Positions 20,962 through 32,290 of a stretch of 64,000 nucleotides of DNA are shown here, piece after piece (the stretch's first letter is position 1; every line of letters starts with the position of its first letter). The notes below the pieces were generated by a model that worked only from the letters and a program-made list of their open reading frames with translations, searched no databases and was not told the origin of the DNA. A program made the translations under genes and the position numbers. Source of the stretch: Lasiosphaeria ovina (lineage: Eukaryota; Ascomycota; Sordariomycetes; Sordariales; Lasiosphaeriaceae); NCBI GenBank assembly GCA_033439765.1, contig JAULSN010000012.1:744001-808000 (forward strand), given 5' to 3'.

Positions 20962-22416
20962 TTACTCAACAGGTCTCGGCGTCCACTCGACGAACTCACT
21001 ACTCTGAAACTCGTCCGTCACTGCATTGTGGCGCATCCTCCGCATCACAGCCAGCTGCCGCAGCGCCAAAATGAGGCTCGTGCAGGCAACCGCGGCGCTC
21101 ACTATCCCTACAATCAACGGCCAGTCCTCCATGATGGCGAGCAGCACGTTGGCAGATCCTCCCTTTGGCGTCCCGCCGTTGCCGTTCTTGGACATGGCCT
21201 CCACGCATTTGGCATACTGTGGATGTCCAGCCTAGTTATTGACACACTGTGTTAGCCGACCGTATCTACACATGAAATGACAGCAAAAGTTGTGCGATAG
21301 AATGGCCTCCAGCCTCCAGCCTCCAGCCTCCAGCCTCCAGCCCCCAGCCACGGCCAAGAGACAAATCAAACGCATGTTGCCTGGAGGTCTGGGCAAGAGC
21401 ACTCGTATTGGCTGTAGGCTGTGGCTGTAGGTTGTAGGCCATCCCAGCACATCTTGAGAAAGGGGTAGTGGTAGTCACCTGGACACTGCTGCAATAGTTC
21501 AAGAAGGCCTGCATGGCGTTCTCTCTTGACGTCTGCAGCGCTTCGCTGGCTGAAAAGTACGACTGGATGGACCAGACCAGGCCGAGGAGGACCGCGACGG
21601 ACATGGCAGCCTGCGAGATAGCTCTTCGATAGCGGCCCACGGTCCCCCAGAGCGGCTGGCGCGAGACGTAGTAGCCGGCCGCAAGCCAGGAAGAGACAAA
21701 GGTGAAGGCCATCACAAATGTGAAGAAGACAAACGGCGCAATCGTGAGCGCGAGGAACAGCTTGTAGGTCCATGCCCACGAGCTGTAAGTCGGTGGAGTG
21801 GGCGCCGGGTTTGGTTCATTCAAGTCGCGGGCCCGCAGCACCATCTCGTCAACCGTCGGTTTGACGCGGTGCAGCGGCATGTACGGCGGCGGGCCCAGCC
21901 CGACATCGATTGCCCGCTGGCAGTCCTGCTGTTTCGAAGCCGCCAGTGTCGCCTGTGCTGGGATGTTAGCCTTGTCAGGAGGGATGCCGGGTGAGTGCGA
22001 TAGGCCATTACCATGTCGACATTGCGGCAGTAGTCAACGTAGTCCTTCCAGGCGGTCCACTGGCCGATCACGTAGGCGCGGTACGCGGGCACGGCCGTGA
22101 TGACGCCGATTATGATGCCCGTGATGAGCACGGTCGGGTTTGACGCGACCTTCTTCCAGGACCAGGACGCAAAGTGGTTGAGCCGGGACAAGTGAGATTT
22201 CGCTGTCCCGAGCCGTGCAGGGTGTTGGAGACGCGAACTCGGATGCGCGCCGGCAGCTGCCGGAGGCGGAGAGGAGACTTGGCTCCGGCTCGGCCAGGAC
22301 GACGTCTGACGCAGCGAGGAAAGAGCCGGCGCCGAGGCTGGAGAGACAGTGCTGTTGGACACAGGCGGCAGGTTCCGAGGGGGTGTTGATGTCGCAGCAG
22401 GGCTTGCCGAAGCCAT
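20962..22416 (-). CDS. Fungal multi-pass membrane protein of unknown function
   Basis: Three exons, 22416-22012, 21952-21479 and 21231-20962, all join in phase 0 to 382 residues. Introns are 59 and 247 bases. The first ~85 residues are Ser/Pro-rich and probably cytosolic. Hydrophobic segments follow: VLITGIIIGVITAVPAY in exon 1, LFLALTIAPFVFFTFVMAFTF and AAMSVAVLLGLVWSI in exon 2, and WPLIVGIVSAAVACTSLIL in exon 3. The C-terminus ends SSEFVEWTPRPVE, a conserved-looking tail of uncharacterised fungal membrane proteins. Intron 2 is long for this window and holds a 7-base minisatellite. No enzymatic motif was seen. Confidence 0.75.
21306..21347 (+). repeat. CCTCCAG minisatellite in an intron
   Basis: Five perfect 7-base units and a sixth with one change (CCCCCAG) lie in intron 2 of the membrane-protein gene. 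On the transcribed strand the unit is CTGGAGG. Confidence 0.9.
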
Positions 22417-24087
22417 ACTAGGCTTTAGCTTCAGTTCGAGCCGATAATGACGGGCGAGCTGTCAAGTTTAGGGATGAGTCGGATGATGACAAATGAGTCA
22501 ATTCTGAGGTTGGAAGCCAAAGATTTCCATCGCAAGCAAATCAATCGTGGTATCCTAGTTTCAATCTCAGATTATCGTCATGGAAACTTGCGAAGCGCAC
22601 TACCGGATTGGGGTCGCGATGAGGCGGCAATAGGACACGAAACGAGGTTCAAATGCGATGAGGAGCGGCCAATGCGGCTGAGCAGGAACGCGTTTCTTCC
22701 GCCACTCACCGCCTTAGTGTTGATCCTGCATTCGTTAACGCGACAGGAGGATCATAAGTGGCTGAAACTGTGCATAGACACGTGACCAATGGTTGGTAAT
22801 CGGCCAGAACGAGGAGTTACCATTGTTCATGCCACCCAAATTTCGAGGGGTCGTTGAAGTTTATTGAACACGGTGCAAAACATAAGGAGAGGTGAAGCCA
22901 GCAAGCGTGAACATGAGCTTGCCGCAAAGAGGGTCTTTATGATTAATTATCTTAACGTTAACTAATTAACTAATTAACTAATTAACCTTCAATGTAAACA
23001 GGGAAATAATTCCCGGGGCGATTAACGATCGATATTGCACATCTGACCCTGGACTTTACGAAGACGACTGTGCCTGAGTCGAATTGGAATCGAATCGGAA
23101 TTTGGATCGGAAAGAAAGCCATGGCCCACTGCCTTGAGATATAGAAGATTGAAGAAAAATTCATTGAAGGAAATATTGTGCACTGGAATTTGGGCAAAGG
23201 TAAACCAAAATACAATCTGCCTCATTAGTGCATGTCAAGTTTATGTCAAGTTCTGAACGGAGATTCGGGGCAATCGCGAGACCGCACGGTCGGAATTCAC
23301 CGACTCCAATCCCGGGCAATCTTGACTTTCTCAACTTCTCCCATGACAATAGTTCGTCCACTAATGAACAAACCATGTGAGAGCCCATCAGGTAACCAAG
23401 TTCTCCTACCGGTCTTGACTCAATTTTTAATTACACGGCTTCCTTGCGGACTATTCCCACAGATGTATTAAGAAAGAGCTTCACATCGCAAGAAATAACT
23501 CCAATCTAAAAAAAAACCAAAATAATAAACGATAAGGGATTGGGTGTAAAAGCCCGCGGGCTCAGCCGGCAGCAATACGAGTCGAGGTTAGCGCGGTCCT
23601 ATTTTAGGCATCGCGCAGGGCCAGGCGGGACGTTATTGGCCAGAGAGACAAACAAGCTGAACCTGATTCGCATTGTTCAGAAGTTCCGCGTACCTTTGGC
23701 ACAGGAGGTGGTCAAAATGAAGGAGGAGACGGGGGCAAAGACAAGACCGTGCCGCTGGGCTGCCCCAAGCAACGAAATAAAAACCAATGGTGACCAGGTT
23801 GTGGGACTGAACCGCCGAGTTTGACATGGATGAAGGCTCTAGCCCGTGCTCACGAGACCGTGGTATGATCAACCCTTTCCTGGTGTGATCGAGAAAAACA
23901 CATACAAATGCTTTCCCCTTTTCCTTGCAAACCCCCAAATTTCCCCTCTCTTGTTCCTCGTGTCTCTTTCTCACCTTGGCCCCTTCCATCCACTCAAGTT
24001 CCAACAAACACCAACACCATTCGTCACTCGTGACTTGTCTCGACGCTTCCGAATCCCCTCACACCAACCTCCCCCCACATCCTCACA
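22417..24087. other. Divergent intergenic region, 1.7 kb
   Basis: No gene was supported. It separates the starts of the membrane-protein and SDR genes. It holds a (TAATTAAC)3 repeat at 22963-22986. The 3' part is pyrimidine-rich just before the SDR start, typical of a fungal leader. Confidence 0.5.
22963..22986 (+). repeat. (TAATTAAC)3 short tandem repeat
   Basis: Three perfect 8-base units in AT-rich intergenic sequence. Confidence 0.85.
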
Positions 24088-25202
24088 ATGGTGTCCCTAG
24101 CGCAGATGCGCTCCTCGAACGCAGCCATCGCGACAGCTCTCCCGGCGAAGCTGGTGGCCGTGTTCGCGGGCGCGACAAGCGGGATCGGCGAGACGGCACT
24201 AAAACAGTTCGCCAGGCACGCGGTGCAGCCGCGCGTCTACTTCCTGGGACGCACCACGGCGTCGGGCGAGCGCGTCCGCGCCGAGCTGCAGGCTATAAAC
24301 CCCGGCGGCGAGTACGTCTTCCTCAGCGTCGACGTGAGTCTGCTCGGCACCGTCGACACCGTGTGCCGCCAGATCAGGGAGAGGGAGACGGCCATCAACC
24401 TGCTGTTCCTGACGACCGGGACCTTGATCACCGGCAAGGGTAAGGGAGGGACCTGGTGTGGATCACGGAGCTGTCTGTGATCGGTGAGCGGGCCGAGAGA
24501 ACAAGCTAATCACCGCCGACAGACACCGCCGAGGGTCTCTACTACCCCACCGCGGTCACCTACTACGCGCGCACGCGGCTGATCGTCAACCTGCTCCCAC
24601 TTCTCCGCACAGCGACAGGCCTGCGGCGCGTCGTGACCGTCTTCGCAGGAACGAAAGAGGGGCCGATCCACACCGACGACTTCGCGACGCGGCACGTGCC
24701 GATCCTCGCGGCGCGCGGCCACGCCAGCGCCATCATGACGCTGTCGCTCGAGGCGATCGCCGTAACAGCGCCCGAGGTATCCTTCGTGCACGACTTCCCC
24801 GGCCCCGTGAAGACGAATTTGGGCAAGGACGTGCGCACGCCGGCGTTCATTATTGTTGGTGCGCTGTTCAAGCTCTTGTGGCCGTTCATCGGCATCCCGT
24901 TTGCCGAGGCCGGCGACCGCCAGCTGTTCTTTGCGACTAGTGCGAGGTATCCGCCGGCGCGCACGGCCGGTGGTGTTGTGGGCAGTGCCGATGGCGTGCC
25001 GCTGCCGGAGGGTGTGGAAGTGGCCAGGGGGTCGGCCGGCGCGGTGGGTGGCGGTGTGTATTCGACGAATGTTGACGGCGAGACGTTGTCGCCCAAGGTC
25101 GCGCAGGTTCTGGCCAGGATGAGGGACGAGGGTGTCGTGGGGAAGGTGTGGGCGCATACGGAGGACGAGTTTGTAAGGATTGCGGGTTCCGTGGCTTTGT
25201 AG
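24088..25202 (+). CDS. Short-chain dehydrogenase/reductase-like protein
   Basis: Two exons, 24088-24439 and 24523-25202, with an 83-base intron (GTAAGG...CAG), give 343 residues. The nucleotide loop GATSGIGE is at residues 28-35 and is preceded by the VAVFAG strand. The position of the NNAG motif reads LTTGTL. The catalytic Tyr appears in YYARTRLIVNLLPLL, giving Y-x3-R rather than Y-x3-K. This variant occurs in a fungal SDR subgroup often found near secondary-metabolism genes, but no backbone gene is present here. The C-terminal part VPLPEGVEVARGSAGAVGGG is family-specific. Likely cytosolic, NAD(P)-dependent if active; substrate unknown. Confidence 0.85.
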
Positions 25203-25363
25203 ACTGCCAAAAGCCCATTGCTCCTATTAATACTCCTAGAACTAATTAGATTGATTGCTGCATGATCAACAAGCACCACATTGCCAATATCTCTCTCCTC
25301 TTCTCTTAATCACGTTTTCACAAACCATTAACTACATCAAATCATACACCTCCATCCCTGTTT

Positions 25364-26623
25364 TCACCTCCTAACCCGTGCACGCCACGTAAAATGCGCC
25401 CGAGGACTCCTCGCGAGCTCCGCCATCTCCGCCAAGTCGCCATGGCCCGGGCCCTTCTCAACCAGCAACGCTTCATGCGCGAGGCGGGCATAGCGCTGCG
25501 CCGACCGCGCGTCGCCGAGCATGTTGTAGTTCAGCGCGACGAGCGTGTACGCGCCAGCGACGCTCGCATCGAGGCGCTCGTCGGCATACAACTGGACCAG
25601 TCTCCCCAGCACCCGCGCCGTGACGGACTCGTCCGTGAAGTCGGCCAGCGCGGCCTCGATGCGGGCGATCTCGCGCAGGCGCGCGTCGGACTTGTCGGCA
25701 GCTTTGTGAGAACTGCTGCACAGCGCGCAGCCGCACGCGAAGTCCCAGGCGTGGCGGATGCGCTGCTGGCGCGCCGCGCGCGGGAGCAGCGGGTCGATGT
25801 ACGAGATGGCGAGCTCGGTTCTGGGGTCGACGTCGCGCGCGGCCATGGTGGTGTGGGCGAGGTCGGCGCCGATGTGGAAGGCGGCGTTGGGGCGGCAGTC
25901 GTGGTTCAGCCGCGACACTTCAGGGAAGTTGCCGTAGTGGTGCCCGTCGCCGCTGCCGCTGCCGATGTCCATCTGGAACGAGTTCGTCGCGAGGATGGCG
26001 CTGGGCGAGCCGCCCATCTGTGCTAGAAACTCTTTGCGCAGGGGCGGAGGGAGCAGGGCCACGGCGCTGTCGAGGAGCGCGTCTTGCGACTGGGGTGCGA
26101 CTGCTACGCTCTCGAAGAAGGCGCGGTGCACGAGCATGGCGGGCGTCTTCTTCATGATGGTGTCGCCGCGGTGGAGGGTTTTGTTGGCTAGCAGGCCGAG
26201 GCCTTTACCTTCGACCTCGGCGACAACGTAGGGTGGTGGGGAGTCGGGCTGAGGCTTTTCATCTGGAGGGTATTCCTCTTTTTCGATCCGTTTGAGCCTT
26301 TCGACGTTTTGAGTCGTCGTGATGGCGACGATGCCCCGCCCTCTGGCAAAGCCTTTGTTGGCGAAGAGGCAGTACCGGCCGGCGCACCCGTGCGGTCCTT
26401 CCCATCTCGACGGCCATGGTTGGGGGTCTGTCTCCTCATTTGGTGCCTGAGCCTCTGATACTGGTTGCTGCTCCTCGGTTTCGTCAATCGCACAAGCGAG
26501 TCGAGGAGCGGGCGGCCGCCATTTGCAGGATTCCAGATGCTGTTGTGGTCGTTGAAAAGTATGCTGGTGTTGAGCTGCGGTGACTAGGGACGTCAGACAT
26601 ACTAGTGCACAAATAGCCCGCAT
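25364..26623 (-). CDS. SET-domain protein with a signal peptide
   Basis: A single-exon gene of 419 residues. Residues 1-17 are a convincing signal peptide (MRAICALVCLTSLVTAA). The SET domain spans about residues 132-276. It starts at VVAEVEGKGLGLLANKTLHRGD, has NHDCRPNAAFH at 240-250 (the NHxCxPN cofactor and catalytic knot) and AISYID near 272-277. A CxC-x2-C post-SET zinc motif (CGCALC, 297-302) follows, and the tail is helical and TPR-like. This is the SET5/SMYD-like architecture of many fungal hypothetical proteins. SET proteins methylate lysine. Secretion would be unusual, so the hydrophobic leader is either a real export signal or a start-site artefact. It is convergent with the SDR gene. 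Confidence 0.88.
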   Translation of the reverse strand: MRAICALVCLTSLVTAAQHQHTFQRPQQHLESCKWRPPAPRLACAIDETEEQQPVSEAQAPNEETDPQPWPSRWEGPHGCAGRYCLFANKGFARGRGIVAITTTQNVERLKRIEKEEYPPDEKPQPDSPPPYVVAEVEGKGLGLLANKTLHRGDTIMKKTPAMLVHRAFFESVAVAPQSQDALLDSAVALLPPPLRKEFLAQMGGSPSAILATNSFQMDIGSGSGDGHHYGNFPEVSRLNHDCRPNAAFHIGADLAHTTMAARDVDPRTELAISYIDPLLPRAARQQRIRHAWDFACGCALCSSSHKAADKSDARLREIARIEAALADFTDESVTARVLGRLVQLYADERLDASVAGAYTLVALNYNMLGDARSAQRYARLAHEALLVEKGPGHGDLAEMAELARSPRAHFTWRARVRR

Positions 26624-27575
26624 TTCTTGCTTTTGTTTAGAGTACTACGCAGCAGTAGCTCTTTTGTATTGGTGAAGTCGGATTGAGGTTAGTCTTTCGA
26701 GGTTTGGCTGTCGTCAGATTTTGAGTTGGCCCGAATGACGTCTGACGGAAATTCTGTTTCGCGTTTCAAAACGGAACCTGAAACCAGGAGGCACGGTTGG
26801 CGCCCAGCCACGGCACTCAGCTTACACCATGCCAACACATATTTCATTTCATCTAGGACATTGCCGGCGACCTTGAACCTTTCTCCCTCATTCAAGGAAG
26901 GAGCACGTCGGCATTTTTGGCTAGGAAGCCGGCCTCGCCCTGAATGGCGCTGAAGAGGGTTCCAAGACCCAGTGCATGCATCGGCAACAAACGGAGGCCA
27001 AACGATGTATGTATCTGACGGGAGCACTGGAAGACATTGGATCCCGACTTACGTAAATTCGTATAGTTAGTTACCCGTTGTGATTTTCCTGCGACGACCA
27101 CACTCGAGCGTTGACAACCACCATAACCATTGTCTCTCACAACCAGCAGTCGACCAGGAGGACCTCGAGTCAAATAGTGCCTTGGCTAGAGAACATGCTA
27201 ATTACTGCCGTCATTTACTAATTCGAAACATTTTTATTTCTCTTCGAGTTTATGTCATGTTTAATACGATACTGGTTGTTTTCGACGGTGTGTGTGCTGA
27301 CTTTTCGCCGGCTTACCAATCCCGCGCGGCCTTTGAAGCGGCGCGGAGAACAAAACTCCGGACGGCTCCGCAGCGACAGCGGTCATTCAATATTCACGCA
27401 GCACTTGCGGGGACTGCGGACTGCACGCTTCGTCTCTACGCGGATCACATCCCAACGCACCACCCCCCCTTCGTCCCAGCTTCGTGCGCAGCCATGGTCC
27501 AACTCCAGTCTCCCGCCATCCAACTGCTGACCTTGCCAATCATTTCTTGGCCCTTGGCCCAAGCAACCAGCCACC
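26624..27575. other. Divergent intergenic region, about 950 bases
   Basis: It separates the starts of the SET gene (minus) and the anchored-protein gene (plus). No gene was supported in it. Confidence 0.5.
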
Positions 27576-28565
27576 ATGGACGCGTCCAGCAACTTCTTCG
27601 TCCAGCACCAGGCCCGACTCGTCGCGGGCGGTATCGTGTCGCTGACCGCGATCAGCGCAGCGCTGTACCTCGTCAAGAGGGAGCTCGACCGCGCATGTCC
27701 GCGCGTGAGCGTCGCGCAGCTGCCCAAGGCAAGTGCCACCCGCAACTTCATCGAGGCAGCAAACAAAACAGCGCCGCCAGCGCGCCGCGCGTGGGGCCTG
27801 GACACGCCACCGCCGCTGCTGTCCCCATGGCGGCCGGGAGAGCCAGGCAGAGAAGCGTCGGCGACGCACTGGGTCCCGTCATTCGCGGCGCTGCAGGTCG
27901 ACGTGCCCGCGTCGCTGCTTGTTTCTCCCAGAGCTGGCCTCGACGATAACGACAATGGTAACAACAACAACAACACAACGCGACTGATGCAGACGCTCGT
28001 AGCAGCGTTCCTCGCCGCCCGCGCCACCGGCCCCGACTCGTGGCTGCTGGACCGCGACGTGCCGCCGCTGGCGTTCGCGCCCGCCCACCGCCTGTTCGGC
28101 CGCCCGGCCGGGCTCGGCGCCTTCGTGCTCGGCACCTGGAGCCGCCAGCGCCAGCTGCAGCCCGACCGCGACCTGCCGCCGGCCGCGCCGCAGCTGCCGT
28201 TGTGCGCCTTCCCTTCCAACGCCGCTGCCGTGCGCAGCAGTGGCGATCCCGATTCCGCGGGCGCCGTCGTCTACTGGCGCGTTCCGGCCGGGTTCGGCGC
28301 AGCCGTCGACGGGGCTGCAAGAAAGTGCTGGCTGCCCTGGCGGTTGCCAGCGGGTGGGTTCCAGGAGTTCGTCGTCGAGCGCGTGTCGCCCGCCACGGCG
28401 CGCGTGACGTACGTGTCGGCCGAGGCGGCGCGGCTGTGGCCTGACGGCGCTGTCGGGGCGGCGGACTACGGGAAGCTGCCGTGGTTCCTGTACGAGCTGC
28501 ATGTCGTGTACGCGCAGTGTCTGCTGTACAACACGCTGCGGAGGCTGCGGAGCTGGCAGAAGTAG
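27576..28565 (+). CDS. Unrecognised protein with N-terminal membrane anchor
   Basis: A single-exon gene of 329 residues. Residues ~15-33 form a hydrophobic segment (LVAGGIVSLTAISAALYLV) followed by basic residues, giving a signal-anchor rather than a cleaved signal. The soluble part has a short Asp/Asn run (NDNGNNNNN). Its C-terminal third looks conserved: WRVPAGFGAAVD, then FQEFVVERVSPATARVTYV, and finally LPWFLYELHVVYAQCLLYN. No named domain is recognised; it resembles fungal hypothetical proteins seen across Pezizomycotina. The compact GC-rich frame and start context favour a real gene. Confidence 0.75.
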   Translation: MDASSNFFVQHQARLVAGGIVSLTAISAALYLVKRELDRACPRVSVAQLPKASATRNFIEAANKTAPPARRAWGLDTPPPLLSPWRPGEPGREASATHWVPSFAALQVDVPASLLVSPRAGLDDNDNGNNNNNTTRLMQTLVAAFLAARATGPDSWLLDRDVPPLAFAPAHRLFGRPAGLGAFVLGTWSRQRQLQPDRDLPPAAPQLPLCAFPSNAAAVRSSGDPDSAGAVVYWRVPAGFGAAVDGAARKCWLPWRLPAGGFQEFVVERVSPATARVTYVSAEAARLWPDGAVGAADYGKLPWFLYELHVVYAQCLLYNTLRRLRSWQK

Positions 28566-29009
28566 GGACGTAGTCAGGTGCGGGCCTGCTCAGGTCGCGG
28601 GAAAAGGCTGGGAGCAAGCCATGGGTGATGGAGGCAGGGGTTTATTAAAGACGACAACTCTGCGGACAACGCATATGTGGCTTTCATTGGCTGCCCCAGT
28701 TGCTAGCCTCCAACTCTCAGACCAGTAATGCAGCACATGAAGCCCATCTCTACGAGGAAGGAACACACAAGCATGTGCAGTCACAAACGTCGGCAACTAC
28801 TTTGACATGCGCCCGTCAACATCATTAAATCCGACACCTTTGAGCCAAACTCGACTTCGCCGTCACAACGGACATGACCGGGTCAACACTGCCGGCGCAT
28901 TCAGAGGGGCACGGAACTTCTGTACTTGTCTTCATTCCGAACCATGCAACTATTAACAAGAGACGGAACTTTTGTACATATAATACAAGCCCAGCCATCA
29001 AACCAACCA
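28566..29009. other. Intergenic region between convergent genes
   Basis: 3' flanks of the anchored-protein gene and the DUF1996 gene. Nothing else was seen. Confidence 0.5.
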
Positions 29010-30495
29010 CTAAGAGCAGGTCCCGAGCCCACCAGGGGCAGGCTTTGTCGGCGGCTTCACGGCCGGGGTCGTCGGCTTCACGGCCGCGGTCGTCGGCTTC
29101 ACGGCCTGCGTCTTGGATGACGTCGCCGGGGTCGTCGGCTTGACGGCCTGCGTCTTGGTAGACGTGACCAGCGTCGTCGGGGCAGGCGCGGGGGGGCCAT
29201 TCTGGCCCAGCGCGGCAGGAGCATCAAAGACAGCAACCGAGAAGACCTTGTGGCGGGGGTCGCCGTCGTTCCACGCGAGCAAGCGCGACGGGGCGCCGAT
29301 GGCGGGCGTGGCCGCCGGCACGGGACACGTCGTGGGCTTGGTGGGCGGCAGGCCGGGGCCGTCATACAGGGGATTACACCCAGGCAAGGCGGCGACGGGC
29401 CGCTGCACGCCGACCTCCTCGCGGACGATGGGCGCGGCGATGTCGGCGTTGCACGCGTCCATGGCTGCCTCGTCGGCGATGGCCGCCATGATGTCGCACC
29501 GCACGCTGGCCGGGTACCCCGGCAGGATGCCGGCCGAGTTCATGCACTGCGGGTCGTTGAGCGCGCGCGCCATGGTGGCGACGCCCGCCGCGGTCCACCC
29601 GAAGAAGTAGTCGCCGTGCACGCCCGCGCCGCTCTTGCTACCCGAGCTGAGCGCCACGTCTTGGTAGTGGTAGCCCTCGGCGTAGAACTCGTACTCGAGC
29701 ACGATCTGTGGGACCTGCACCGGGTGTGTGGTGGGGCATGTCGAGTCCGGCCCCGTCGCGTACGACATGTGGCTCCGGTGGTCGGCCGAGTCGACGTTTG
29801 TTCCTTCCCAGCAGTCTGTTCGTTGTCTTGTTAGTTGAGAGGTTGACACGAATGGAAAGAGGGAGGTTGAGGAGATCACCCACTGGGAAACTCAATGGCC
29901 ATCTTGATGAGCGTGCAGTCCATGTTGGGAAGGAACTTGAAACCAGAGGTAAAGTTCCACGTGCCCGTGACGTCGCCCTTGGGGATGTAGTTGTTGCACT
30001 GGAAGCTGGTCCAGTCGCTGTTTTGGTTCGCGAGGGTGGCCGACGCGCCGCCCATGACCATGCGGAAGTTGTCGGGGAAGATGGTGATGGGCTTGTTGGG
30101 CTGGGACTGTTTGCGGCGGGTTAGACCATGACCTCTGAAGGATTCCCCACGCTGCGACTGACCCTGAGATAGTAGATGGCGAGGTTGGTATTGGGCAGCG
30201 CCGACCACGTGCCGTTGGCGTTGCGGCCGTAGGGGGGCGCCACCCAGTACGCGCTCTTGTCCTGCTGCGTCTCGAGCGTCGAGCACTTGGACTGCCTCAG
30301 CTTGGCCGTCGTGAGGGTCGAGTCGAGGCCGGTGCCTCCGACAAACATGTGGGCGTGCCCGCTGACGAGGCCGGGGTTGACGATGGGATCTAGGCGAGTG
30401 AGGGCGGCCATGTGCCCGTGGATTTGGAACCCCGAGGCCACGCCGGCCAGCTGGGCAGCTGCCAGAATGGCCGGAGCGGTGATGGTTCCGAACAT
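29010..30495 (-). CDS. Secreted DUF1996 protein
   Basis: Three exons, 30495-30163, 30106-29884 and 29815-29010, join in phase to 453 residues, with introns of 56 bases (GTCAGT...CAG) and 68 bases (GTGGGT...CAG). The start was chosen at 30495 because it gives a signal peptide (MFGTITAPAILAAAQLAGVASG) just before HGHMAALTRLDPIVNPG, the classical DUF1996 opening with HAHMFVGG soon after. The splice at exon 2-3 creates the family motif EFPNCWEGTNVDSADHRSHM. The last ~55 residues are a Thr/Pro/Lys/Val repeat, probably O-glycosylated, ending GLGTCS. DUF1996 proteins are secreted; catalytic function has not been settled. Confidence 0.92.
29045..29165 (-). repeat. Imperfect coding repeat in the DUF1996 tail
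   Basis: Units around GTCGTCGGCTTCACGGCC recur with variation and encode repeated KPTT/AVKP motifs. Confidence 0.6.
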
Positions 30496-31329
30496 GTTGA
30501 CTAGGCAATGAACTAGATGTTCTGAAAAGAAAGAATGTGCGGTAAAGAGTGGACGAAATACAAAGGACTTAAAAAGAGCGACAGTTAATTGAAAATAAAG
30601 AGACAAGAAAGGCTGGAGGACTGCCTAAAAGGACAAGAGATCGAGGGTGGTCTCCGGTTTCATTATTATGTCTCTTTGAGTCTTTATCAGCACACGGCGC
30701 TCAACCCCCCTTTCCCAAGCCAGGATCCGGTTGCTGCCGCTGACAGAATCTCACCACGCCATTCAAAGTTCCACCTGGCGGCGGCGTGAACACAGCTGCC
30801 AAGAGTTTTGCTGACGCCGGGCAACTGGCCGCACCCACTCGTGCCCTGAGTGCAAAACTAGTAGCTCGTAACCTGGATGCGCCAAGCCGGCTCGGGCCCT
30901 GCCTCTCCAAATCCGGCAAACAATACAGCCGACTTGGCGGCGTGGACGGGGGCAAGTCGCCTTCGAAACGCGCCGAAGCCTGTGCTATGCCGCACAAACT
31001 GTCTGTCAATTTCCGCACGATGCACCGTTGAGCTTACGGCAAGTGCACTTAGTAACGCCGCGCCGGACCGGGGTTTGTCAAAAAGGGTAATTAGGCCAAG
31101 CTTTACGGCTTCATTCGGACGTTGATGTCAAATTGGCCGGCTCATTCGCTTTTAACAAGTGCTTAAACGGAGTATTAACTGTCTATCTTACCTAGGTAAG
31201 TTGCTAATTCCTCTCAAGTAACTTCAACTTGCTCACTAATCGCAAGTTATGTCTACCCTGTCCACTAATCACGCAGCTTTGACTTGTCCAGCTTCCAGTT
31301 TACGGAACCGTAAGCCTAGAAAGTCCGCT
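30496..31329. other. Intergenic region
   Basis: Upstream of the DUF1996 gene and downstream of the MFS pseudogene. No gene was seen. Confidence 0.45.
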
Positions 31330-32290
31330 TCATCCGCCCGAGTCAGTCTCTGGTACCCCTTCGGCATCGCGCCTTGTCTTCTGCCGACGCAGCACAAGGT
31401 AGAGGGTCGCGTACAGAATGGCGCCAGTCCCCAGCGTCGCAGACACGACTCCGAACCCCAGCAGATACTTGGGCGCGCTCGCCTGCGGGAACAAATATGC
31501 CCCATAGATGTTGCCAAGATTGGTCGCCGAGCCAGGGAAGGCGATAGCAACGGCCCGCACCTCTGGTGCAAGGTCTGCAAACGTCGTGGTTACAGAGGCC
31601 ATGGACGTGGCGATCCCCGACCACACGCCGCCTGCCATGATCACCAGCAGCGCGTACCGCGCCTGGAGATCGTAGTCGACGCACATCAGAATCGCCATCA
31701 GAGCCGAGATTCCCATCCACACAGTAATCACGAGGGCGCGTTGCCGGGCACCCGGTCACCCCCGAACCCGCTTAGGAGCGCACAGACAAACGCAGCCGCC
31801 CACATCGGTGCCTGCACCCCCCTGAGTCAATACGAGCCCCTGTAAATAGAAGGTGGCATGATGCTTACAATCATGTACTGGGACTCGACGGTCGACGTGT
31901 AGCCCATCTGGCTCACGAAGGCCGGGTAGAAATACGACAAGACCATTGCGCAGCCCAGCATCTGATTTACCCCTTTGTCAGTAAATTCCGCTATTCATTC
32001 ACGCGCCACCCAAGAGAGTGAGACGGGGCACTCACTGCTGACGCCAAGGTGAGGCCCCAGACCCTCCAGTCCGACAATGCCAGAACCAGCGACCGCAGCT
32101 TACCCAGTCTCGGCCGCCCGGAATCTATGCCGCGCACGCGAACACTCGCCCGCACCAGCCGCGCCACGGCCATGGCCCTCTCGTCGGCGTTGAGCCACTG
32201 GCAGTTATCGGGAAAGTCGGGCAGCAGAAACAGCCTGGTAGTCTGCGACGAATCTGGGCACACGAAATTCCCTTTTTCGTTCGTAATGTA
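31330..32290 (-). pseudogene. 5'-truncated MFS transporter (allantoate permease type)
   Basis: Only the second half of a major facilitator protein is present. The rightmost segment (32263 down to ~32035) carries the central-loop motif FLLPDFPDNCQWLNADERA seen in the allantoate/nicotinate permease family. A likely intron follows, then MLGCAMVLSYFYPAF, another likely intron, and APMWAAAFVCALLSGFGGDRVP. The frame then changes by one base near 31742-31750. The last stretch (31731-31330) has the TM7-12 features WSGIATSMASVTTTFAD and GSATNLGNIYGAYLFP. The first ~6 helices are absent upstream, where AT-rich sequence and a 5S gene begin. Truncation plus frameshift make a pseudogene the best reading. 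Confidence 0.75.

Noticed and set aside
16251..25202. Secondary-metabolite cluster (regulator, SDR and membrane protein close together)
   Set aside because: No PKS, NRPS, terpene cyclase or P450 is present, and the genes are separated by 1.6-1.9 kb of empty sequence.
25394..26026. 210-codon plus-strand frame opposite the SET gene
   Set aside because: Shadow of the GC-rich SET gene; no recognisable protein.
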